This document shows positions 8,929-18,300 of a stretch of DNA of 20,591 nucleotides, piece after piece. How positions within the stretch are numbered: position 1 is the first letter of the stretch; the number at the start of each line of letters is the position of its first letter. The position numbers and the translations under genes were made by a program. The notes beneath the pieces are model-generated. The model saw only the letters and a program-made list of their open reading frames with translations, was not told where the DNA came from and did no database searches. The stretch is from Coptodactyla brooksi (Eukaryota > Arthropoda > Insecta > Coleoptera > Scarabaeidae): NCBI GenBank assembly GCA_033557675.1, contig JAWQRM010000665.1, positions 1 to 20,591 on the forward strand. Direction: 5' to 3'.

Positions 8929-9345
8929 GATAACGCTAGAGAATAAATCCCCTATCGATGACGCACCACCGCGACATTTAATAAACGTCAAACAATGATT
9001 TTGGATTAACGGATCTTTGCGTTCGTCCTTTTACCCACCACGTCACAAAGTTTGAACGCAGGATAGGGTCAGGGCCGCTGTTAAGGGAATATGGGTAGAA
9101 ACAGCAATCAGAATCACACCAGAAATGGTTTCTAATGTTAGAAGCAATTTCTACGATCGATATTCTTTTAGAATATTTTTTTAGTTTCCTTTTATAAAAT
9201 TAGATTTGTTTGTTACATCAGCGATAAACATACTAACAAAATTGAAAGAACAGTTTTATTTCCCCTTGAATTTTTTTAAAAGCTTTGTAAATGCCTAGAC
9301 AGCATGGCGCTGCCTGGCGGAAGGACAGCTACTTGCTGGTCGCGA
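8929..9345. repeat. trehalase 5' flank (unit 2 copy, rearranged)
   Basis: 8929-9040 matches 7560-7668. 9045-9175 then matches about 7868-7996, and 9176-9340 matches about 7671-7845. The middle and last blocks are in swapped order relative to unit 1. An internal tandem duplication followed by partial loss would explain this. A further weak match to 7847-7880 lies at 9484-9525 after about 135 unrelated bases. Confidence 0.75.
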
Positions 9346-10529
9346 GTACCCTGTTGCCAATTTTATCGCTCTCCCTATGCCAAGTTTTGCGTGATGCGTA
9401 CTGTACATATTTTCCAAAAAGTTCCTTAATATAAACTGCTGAACAAATGACTAGAATTTCAAAGTCACCACGTATGCGTGGGTTTAACAGCGCTCTCTGG
9501 TGAGCTGATTTAGTCCTAAGAGAGATAGTGAAGGGGTTCTTTCTTGCTGTACAAGAGCTGCTAGTTTGGAGCTGCTTGATAGCCGACAATATTACAGTTA
9601 TTGGGCTTTCTAACAAAATAGAAGGTAAAATAATTAATTACCCTTATTAATTAGGAACTATATTATGCGCTTTCATTACGTATAATTCTGTGTTCTTTAA
9701 TTTAATTTCAGTTTTGTTCTTTGTGTCATTTGATTTTTCCTGATACAAAGGTAAAACTATTGTAATTTATAACCTTTATACCTTCAAAAAATCGATTTTT
9801 CAAAAAGTATTTTTAAAAAATTATTTGGGGTGTTAGGAACATTTTATAACAAACCGCAACGAAATCGAACCAAAATTACGTGTACAATAATAAAAAATGT
9901 AAATGTCAACAGTGAGGTGCATAGTACCTTTCGAGTCAAGTTTTGCTTACTTTAAATTGAAACTTTGAGTTTCTTTATTAATGTATAAACTTTTAAAATG
10001 TGGTATTATATTTGCAGTTTAAATTTATATATTTTTTAAATAACATTAAATATTAACATACAATTTGAAAAAATAAATTCACTTACCTCTTGTTTCCCGC
10101 AAGATAACCTTTGAAAGATATATAGTAAGACATAAATTCTTTTCTCAAATTAAAGCTTAATATTACCTTTATACTGTGAACCTAAAATCTTAAAGATATT
10201 TCATATTTTAGTATTTTTAAAAAATTCAAAAAGAAAAATTGAAATTTGTAAAGATTTTGATATATGTATTATGCTGTATTTTTAAATGTATTGCTCACAT
10301 TAAAATAATTGAGGTTCAAAGAATGCAAATCCATCAGTAGAACATACTCCTCGAAATTTTTTTGCTCTGTACCCAATACTTTTCTTTTAATCTTGCAGGT
10401 AATTATGATAATTAGAAACTGAGAAAATCGAATTTAAAGATAAAAAAGTTCTTTATTTAAAATATAATCATTTAAAATGCTCCTGCCCCATATGTAGTAT
10501 CTTCTAGATTAATAAACTTTTAGTTCATA
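9346..10529. other. AT-rich intergenic stretch
   Basis: Apart from the weak flank match near 9484-9525, no gene, RNA or recognisable element is seen. The composition is strongly A+T with many homopolymer runs. Confidence 0.6.
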
Positions 10530-10960
10530 GCTTTTAGTTCAGAGGTAGTAGAGAAATAACCAATGTTAAAACCAAGGCATTTCATTAAACTTATTCTACC
10601 AGCCATTCTTTCATTAAAAATAACCACTGCCTCATTTACTGCTATATCAGCTACAATTTTGGAAGAACCGGATGTTTTAGGACAGTATTTCCAAATAGTA
10701 GAGTTGAAAGACGCATTAACATCTTGAGTTTTTTTTACCCAGACACTTTTTTAATAATTTAGGTGCCGAAAGTTCAGCAAAAATTGATTTTATCTCCATT
10801 AGAAATAATGCATGGGTTGATCATCAGCAGACCTCTAATAGCACTAAATGGCCCATATGGGTTTGCGCATACCATCAATGGAGTTATTATTTTGTTGAAT
10901 AGCATTCCCATAAAATACAGTTATGATTGAGGGTTCCAAACCTTTGGCTTTGTAACAAAG
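10530..10960 (-). pseudogene. relic of a transposon-type ORF
   Basis: On the minus strand, frames with stops and shifts give KAKGLEPSII, then IDGMRKPIWAI near 10850, then SADDQPMHYF. Further on they give KKTQDVNASFNSTIWKYCPK near 10720 and VNEAVVIFNERMAGRISLM near 10600. The pattern KTQ-x-N-E-S-x-N-x-x-I-W-x-x-x-PK followed by F-N-x-G is one I know from repetitive uncharacterised ORFs in arthropod genomes, which appear to belong to mobile elements. I cannot name the superfamily. The foldback element at 10968 sits at its 5' side and may have inserted into it. Confidence 0.45.
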
Positions 10961-10967
10961 TAAAAAC

Positions 10968-11251
10968 GAAGTCACCACTACGCCAAAATGAAAAAGGATG
11001 CTCTCGATGCACGTTTCGCTAACCAAAGTAGCATCATCAGGAGCAATGAAAAACCGAAGGAGTCTTTCATCGCTCCTGATGATGCTTACTTGTTTACTCG
11101 AAACGTGCGTCGGGTTGGGTTGGGTGAGGAGTCTTTCATTAGGAGCAATGAAAAATTCCTCCAGTCCTTCATTGCTTTTGATGATGCTAGTTTGGTTAGC
11201 TAAACGTGTCTCGAACATCCTTTTTCCATATTTTGGCGTAGTGGTGACTTC
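10968..11251. mobile_element. 284-bp foldback element with long inverted repeats
   Basis: GAAGTCACCACTACGCCAAA at 10968 is an exact reverse complement of the other end, finishing at 11251 (22 bp perfect). Imperfect complementarity continues for about 100 bases inwards. Inside are smaller hairpins around GGAGCAATGAAA/TTTCATCGCTCC. Three times the pattern CTGATGA, short hairpin, CGAAAC appears (minus strand 11040-10996; plus strand 11076-11105 and, altered, 11178-11205). This is a hammerhead-ribozyme-like core. It carries no protein-coding gene; open frames through it are side effects of the repeats. Confidence 0.75.
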
Positions 11252-12060
11252 CTTTTTATTTTAAAATACAGTTAATTTATCTATTAGTTTACCAGTAAAA
11301 CGATTTTTTCACTGATACTTTTGTCAGATGGCAAAAGTATTTTCTATATATTCTTTCTATATATTCGAATTCGAATGCCTGTTTTCGTAACTTACCTGAT
11401 TATTGTTCAAGAGAGTTAATTTCCTTGTTGTCCTCCACATATTTTTTAATTTTATCTAACGAGATTAATCTTACTTTTCCGTTTGATTCATTATAAAGCT
11501 TAATTTTAACTTTACCGTTGCTAAAACTTGTAAATCATTGATTAACCTGATAGGTAGAGTTAACATACTTACAAACTCGTTGATTGCGAGAGGTTTAGAG
11601 GTGGTTCGCATGCAAAACGACTTTTATTTGCTTTGTTTACGGTTGTTGATGTGCAATGTTGTGTACCCGTTACCGATTGGGTCTTATTTACAATTTCTAC
11701 ACATTATCGGTAGCAAATTTTTGTTTCTGTAGTTTAAGTTGTTTCTTTTCCTATTGAATTATTTTTATTGACACTTTTTGCTGACTTTTAAATTTAACAT
11801 ATAACTTTACGGCTAACTGTTGAATTGACTTCTATTTACAAAAACATAAATGCCCTTAGTACACTCAGAACGTCTGCCAAATTTGGGTTTCCTAAGTTGA
11901 AGTATTATTGAGATATTAATTATTAGTTAAATTTTTAACCTCACTTTGAAGGGCTATAATTTCTCAGGGGTACAACTTGGTATAGAGGTAAATTTGGTTA
12001 AATCATTATATTTTAGCTTTCCTTGCACGCTCTTGCTCTGTGTTGGTTCTTATGCGAATC
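11252..12060. other. AT-rich intergenic stretch
   Basis: Only short open frames are present, with no familiar motif. No RNA gene or tandem repeat was recognised. Confidence 0.6.
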
Positions 12061-12091
12061 ACCCTGTATAGGTGGGTTACAAATACAGGGT
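12061..12091. repeat. short inverted repeat of transposon-end type
   Basis: ACCCTGTAT at 12061-12069 is the exact reverse complement of ATACAGGGT at 12083-12091, with 13 bases between. The CCCTGTAT end also occurs at 3720 and in the satellite near 19430. It may be a miniature or collapsed DNA transposon. Confidence 0.6.
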
Positions 12092-12117
12092 ATCTCTTTA
12101 GGATTCACCCCTTTCCC

Positions 12118-12200
12118 CACTGTTGCGGGTTGGTGCCCGGGCCCTTTGTGTAATCCACAGTGACATTGTCCAAGGGAGGAAGTCTTGTAGCAGTGTTAGT
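12118..12200 (+). repeat. dispersed repeat shared with 1325-1402
   Basis: CACTGTTGCGGGTTGGTGCC, then ACATTGTCCAAGGGAGGAAG, occur in the same order as in the minus-strand copy at 1402-1325. It ends about 120 bases before the start codon of the trehalase-like gene, so it may supply its promoter or 5' untranslated region. Confidence 0.55.
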
Positions 12201-12321
12201 GTTGCGGTGGAGGTACGGGTGTTCCGGCGCCTCCACCCGATTTATGCGTCACACATTGTCATAATGAAGTTTTGCGTTGCCTTGTCTGGTGACGTTCGAA
12301 GATTGAACGAGCCGTCGAAAA

Positions 12322-15300
12322 ATGACGTTCACGAAAGAAAATGTGCTGACGTCGCTTACAGTCCTTGTATGCTTATTAAATTTTGCACGATTGGAAGATC
12401 CTTGCAAAAGTGTGATCTACTGCACGGGAGAAATGTACCAAGCGATTCAACACGCAATCACCGAAGAGTTCGTCGACATGAAACTGCTTGTTGAACCCGA
12501 AATAGCAATGTTCGCGTTCAAAAGGTTGACAGAAAACGCAACAGATTTGTCCGGAGGTGACGACGAGATCAGCGAAAAGATTGAATCTTTCGTGTCCGAA
12601 TATTTCGGAGAAGAAGAAGATAATGTTGATTACGAACAATGGACATTACCGGATACAACTATCAAGAATGTATCGAAGGGTTTTAATGATAGGTGAGTTT
12701 AGTTATTTAGTTAAATCCTCACTTACTTATGTCACATAAAAGAAGACTTGAAAGATTTTCAAACTTGTATTCATTATTACTTTATTTTAAGGATAATTTA
12801 AAAAAATTCTAAAATTAAATTTAACCTTAAACCTTTTAATTTTAAGGTTGAACTTAATTTTAGAAGTTTCAAAAAAAATTAATTATTTATTTCAATTTTA
12901 AGTTCTCAAAAAGTCATAGAATCACTTCAGGGAAGTAATAAGTATGGTGTAAATATAAATTTTAAATGACTATGACAATGACTATATAGTCATATGACTA
13001 TATGTGCCAAATTATTGGCACATATGTCACGTTGATATTTCAGAAATACAACATTTGCTTATTTTTTGTGGATATGTATTCAACTCTGTTTTTCAAGATG
13101 CCTATCATTGGAGATATTTTTTTTGAGAATATGCTGAATATGATCTGTCCATGTCAATTTCTCATTCATATTCATTCCTAGGAAAATTGTTTGTTTGCAG
13201 ATTTGTGTTGAGTATTAGGTACTTGGTCTTTGATACATTTAACAACAATCCCTTGAAATCAAAATATTCCTTCATTATGTTCAGATCTTGGTCCACCTTC
13301 TCATATAGTTCTTCTAAGTTTTCTGTGCAGTGTAGTAGTGTGGCATTATCTGCGAACAATGTGAGTTTGGCTTGGAGATTAAAGGAACCAGGATCATTAA
13401 TAAAAATTATGAAAAGTAGTGGTTATGGTGTCGAACCTTGTGGTACTCCTCTTTTGATCATTCTTGTAGTGCTATGTTTACCATTAATGACAGTGTGCTT
13501 TCTATTTTCTTTCAATGAATTTTTCAGCATATCACATTCAATGGTGTCAAGTTTTTTGTAAGTTAATGGATAATGCTGCTGCACCTTTTTTTGTTATCTA
13601 TGGTCCTTTACATAATCGTTACAGCATCAACAATTGCTATTTTGGTGTTAGTTTTTTTTTCAGAATCCATATTGACCACCATAGACAAAACAATTGTCTT
13701 CTAAGAAACTTGCTATTCTGTTTTTTATTAATTTTTCCAGAATTTTCGAGAACGTTGGAATATTGCAAATTGGTCTATAGTTCTTTATGTCATCTTCTGG
13801 CCCTGCTTTATGTATTGGAGTTCCTTTTCCTATCCTAATCCTTTGTGGTACTTTTCCAAAAGTTATCGATAGGTTTAGTAGGTTGGTGAGGTTTTTACCA
13901 TGAAAGGAGAAATTTTATCTTCTTTTTGTTGGATCATTTTTTTGACTTCTTCTTCTGTGGTGCTTATTAGTTCGAAGGTTTTCTGTATTATTTTAGGTGT
14001 GATAGGATTTATATTATTGCTCATGGGGATTATTTTATCAGTTGTTTCTACATAATATTTATTAAATAAGTCAGCTGCTTCTTTATCCCCAATGGAATCC
14101 TTGGTATTCACAGAAATTTGAATCTTATTGTTGCCTGTGGAATTGTTTTTTGACATTTGATTTTTGTAATTCCAGTTTTCTTTGCTGTTTCCTTGGCATT
14201 GCATAAATTTCCTATTCCAGTGGTTCTCCTTTAGTTTTCTTCTTTCGTTGGTTACTTCATTTCAGATTCCAACGTATTGTTGTTCCAAAAGTTCATTTTT
14301 GTTATGGTTAAATCTTTGATATAGAATGTGAAAAGTGTTTTTCTTCTGCTTCACAAAGCCATGTTTCAGCAATAATCATTACATTGTAGTTATAATTTTC
14401 TCTATCTCCTCTAATTTATTTCTTATACTTCTACCATTTAAATGCATAATCTTCAAATTTCTAACCATATTTTAATCATAGTAGTCTTTCGTAGAATTTA
14501 ACATAACATCATGTAATTCATCCATGTTGTAGCTTTAATATTAGTTTTTATTATTATTATTTTTTTATTATCTATTTATTGACTAATTTTAATATACTTT
14601 CTTCAGTTTTCAACTTAAAGATCTTGCCTTTCTCAGAAAGGAGGGCAAATATTGATTTTTGATTTTTAATTTTGGAAATTTTGCATTTTAATTTATTAAA
14701 TGTTAAAAAAAAATTGTTTTTAATGATCTTATTATATTATATCACTTTGTAGAACATCTCACTTACTTTACGGAATCTACATTCTTTTTAATATTGTTTT
14801 TATCCGATTCTTTTCTTTTTTATTTCATAGATTTTTAGTTTTAGTTTTAAGTTTTTAAGTTAATTTTGAGAATATTTATTTGGAATTAGTCGTTGAATTT
14901 GAATTTTATTTTATTTTATCTGTTATATAACCTCAAGATATACATTACGTCACAAAACAAATAATTTTAGTATATGACATATTAAATTGTAAGCTTTGTT
15001 TCATTATAGCACTTCTGATGATGGTCTGTGAAGACCAAAATCGGTAAAGCAGAAATAAGCAATATTAAGCTTTGTTTACTTGAAAAAATCATGCAATTTG
15101 TCCAGTTGATGACAGTACACTTTAAAATTGATTCTGGTATTCTCCTAAAAATTCTGAAAAGAGTGCCCAAAAATTTTGCAAACGTGCAAAATATTTTGCA
15201 AGTTTGCAAAATATTTTGCAAACTTTTGCAAAAAATTTTGCAAACCAGCTTTGACACTGACATTCTGTCTTTACATCTTCTCCATACAGATCGACTAATT

Positions 15301-18300
15301 CTTTTTTCGCTTGAACTTTTTATAATAAAAAAACCAAGATGTGCCGAAAATGCTGTTTTTGATTCTCAAATTTAGTACACCAATTTAATATTTGTATTTT
15401 AAAACAAAAGTTATTATTTTTTTAAATACTACATTCCTTTAAATATCAAAATGTTTTATTTATATCAGGTTGTTCGGAAAGGTTGTTCCTTGTTGTTTCA
15501 GGAAAAAATTTCTTTTTTTTTGTGAAAATGAAGGCACTCTTCTTAGAGAGTATAAATATTTTATGAAATTACATATTCACCATTTTGGCCCAACATCTTT
15601 TGCCATCTTTCTTCTGATTCTTGCTGGCAAAAGCAAATGATCCAAGTCATTTTTGACGGCTTCAAAGAGCTCTTTGAAGTCGTCAAAAATGACTTGGATC
15701 AAACTTTTACAAAAAGTTTTGCAAACTTTTTGCAAAAAGCCATGCAATTTATTTGTCCAGTTGATAACAGTACACTTTAGAATTGATCATGATATTTTCT
15801 CAAAAATTTTGGAAAGAGTTCTCAAAAATTTTTCAAACTTGCAAAAAACTTTGCAAACTTTTGCAAAAATTGCGCAAAAAATCATGCAATTTATTTGTCC
15901 AGTTGATAACAGTACACTTTAGAATTGATCATGGTATTATCCCAAAAATTTTGAAAAGAGCTCCCAAACATTTTGCAAACTTCCAAAAAATGTTGCAAAT
16001 TTTTGCAAAAAAATTGCAAACCAGTTTGCAAAAAACCATGCAATTTATTTGTCCAGTTGATGACAGTACACTTTATAATTGATCGTGATATCCTCCCAAA
16101 AATTTTGAAAAGAGCTCCCAAAAATTTTGCTAACTTCCACAAAATCATGCAGTTTTGCAAAAAATTTTGCAAACCAGTTTTGACACTGGCGTTCTGTCAA
16201 TGCGCCTTCTCCATACAGGTCATTTTTACCTTTTTTATAATAAAAAAGCAAAATGTGCCGAAAATGCTCTTTTTGATTCTCCATGTTTCATAAAGTACAA
16301 AAAGAAAACAGATTACACAGAACAGAACAAAATATTTTTCACATAAACTTTAGAATGTTAGCTGTCAGAATATGTGATGTATGATATTGTGGTTTAGAAT
16401 GAAGTTGGTTGGTTTTTCAAAATTCAAAAATTTAAGCCATCAAAGTTGAATTTGTAATTTTTCTATTTTGTAGATATATAAAGTCATTTCACTTGGGGGT
16501 TTATGGTTCGGTTTTTGCTAAAAGTTTGAAAACGTGACACTTTTAATTTTAGTTTTTTTTTAAATTTTAGGTTGAAGTTTGCACTTGAATAAGTAAGCCT
16601 GAATGACAATCATTATATTTTGAAGTGTGTTTTATACATTGACAATTTTGTTTATTTTCACTTGATCAATAGGAATGAGTAAACAATTAATTTTTCAATT
16701 TTTTTTTAAATTTTTTCTTTAAGGAAACATTTTTTACAGAGGTATTTTTTTCGATTAGGTAGAAGGATTGTTATTAGTTTTAAACAAAATGTGCTTTGCA
16801 GCACTTTAATTTTGCAGCAAAACGTCTAATAAGAAAACCGTTTAAATAAAAAATGTTTATTTTTTGAAGATCTACAAGGATCCATAAAAAATATAGAATT
16901 GCCATTTGAAAAAGAAGTTACCATTAAAGTGACCTTGAAATAATGTTTTGGCTAAAAGTAACCATCTTTATGACATGTCATTCAAAAGTAACCCCTTTTA
17001 ACTGAACAATTTTCATCTGAAACTTTTTTCCATACAACTTGCACACATAAACTTTGCAATGTCGGCTGTCAGAATATATAATGCATATGTGGTTTAGAAT
17101 GAAGTTGGCTGGTTTTTCAAAATTCAAAAATTCAAAGCATCGGAGTTAAACTTGTAATTTTTCTACTCTGCACTTATGTAGAGTTATTTCAATTGAGGGT
17201 TCATGGTCAGGTTTATAAGAAGTACTACCATAAAAACCACGTCTACCACGTATGAATTAGTGATAATTATTATGGGAGATATGATATGTTTGAAAATTAT
17301 GTGTTTAAAATTTATTTTTCAGAAATTTAGCAACCTTCATCAACTATCTGACGAATCTGCTCCCAACGCTGGCGACGAAGGGAACGAATGAGACCCTCCA
17401 GCACAGAAATCGATATTCCATCCGTTCGGCGAGTGGTTTCATCAAAAGGCATAAAACAGCGAAAGAGGCTTTCTACTGGGAAACATATTGGGTAGTAAAT
17501 GGCTTCCTTTTATGCGAAATGTACCAAACCGCGAAAGGTACTCAGGTTTAATGCGTCATCTCATTAGAACAGTCCTAATCCACTCTTTTTTCAGCTATTT
17601 TGGATAATTTGATCTCGATGGTGGCCCAGTTCGGTTACGTTCCGAAGGGGAACAGGGTGTACTACACCCAGAGGTCGAATCCGCCATTTTTGACGCTCAT
17701 GGCGTACAATTACTATCTAAAGACGAAGAACTACGAATGGCTGCAGCAGAATGTCAAATACCTTGATGAAGAGTTGACGTTTTGGCTTTACAACAGGTCC
17801 ATCACGCTCACGAAAGACGGCCAAGGTCACACCTTGTTCAGGTACATCGTGGACTGTTCTTCACCGAGACCGGAAGCTTTCAAGAAAGACGAGAACTTAG
17901 CCGATGGAGTGGAAAATAAGGAAATGTTTTACAAGGAGGTCCATTCGGCTTCGGAAAGCGGATGGGACTTTTCCAGCAGGTGGTTGTTCGACGATATGGG
18001 CAATACGAGTACGGACCTAATGGACCTTAACGTCACCAGAGTCATTCCTGTCGATTTAAACGCTTACCTTTACAAGAATTTCGTGTACATCGGGAGGATT
18101 TACAATATCTTGAGTAACAGAAGTCGGCGGACATTTTGGCAAAGTAAATCTGATGATTTACTGAAAGCGATTCACGAGGTCTTATGGGATGAACAAGAGG
18201 GCATATGGCACGATTACGATATACAGCTGGGTCGACAAAGAAAGCTGTATTTTATTAGCAACCTGATGCCGTTGTGGGCCAACGCCTACCCTCCAGATAT

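Larger units (their letters stand above)
12693..17322 (+). other. 4.6-kb intron 1 of the trehalase-like gene
   Basis: The donor is AG/GTGAGTTT and the acceptor TTATTTTTCAG/A. The split codon (AG+A, Arg124) restores a frame that aligns to the minus-strand trehalase across the junction (GFNDR-NLA against GIYNR-DVY), so no exon is missing there. The intact trehalase has no intron here. Most of the intron is transposon and repeat debris, listed separately; 12693-13040 itself holds nothing recognised. Confidence 0.85.

Noticed and set aside
10844..11264. Open frames with repeating SNE-FIAPDD-like peptides across the foldback element
   Set aside because: The peptide repeats come from the internal inverted repeats and appear on both strands; no coding gene is supported.
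12376..12639. Minus-strand open frame of 87 codons
   Set aside because: It is antisense to exon 1 of the trehalase-like gene and has no motif.
15742..16290. Possible CRISPR-like array because of regular spacing
   Set aside because: Units are about 142-154 bp and repeat along their whole length with no unique spacers, and the genome is eukaryotic.
15028..16346. Cluster of open frames on both strands rich in Lys, Cys, Leu and Phe
   Set aside because: They are translations of the TTTTGCAAA-rich tandem repeat, and overlapping frames on both strands are equally open.
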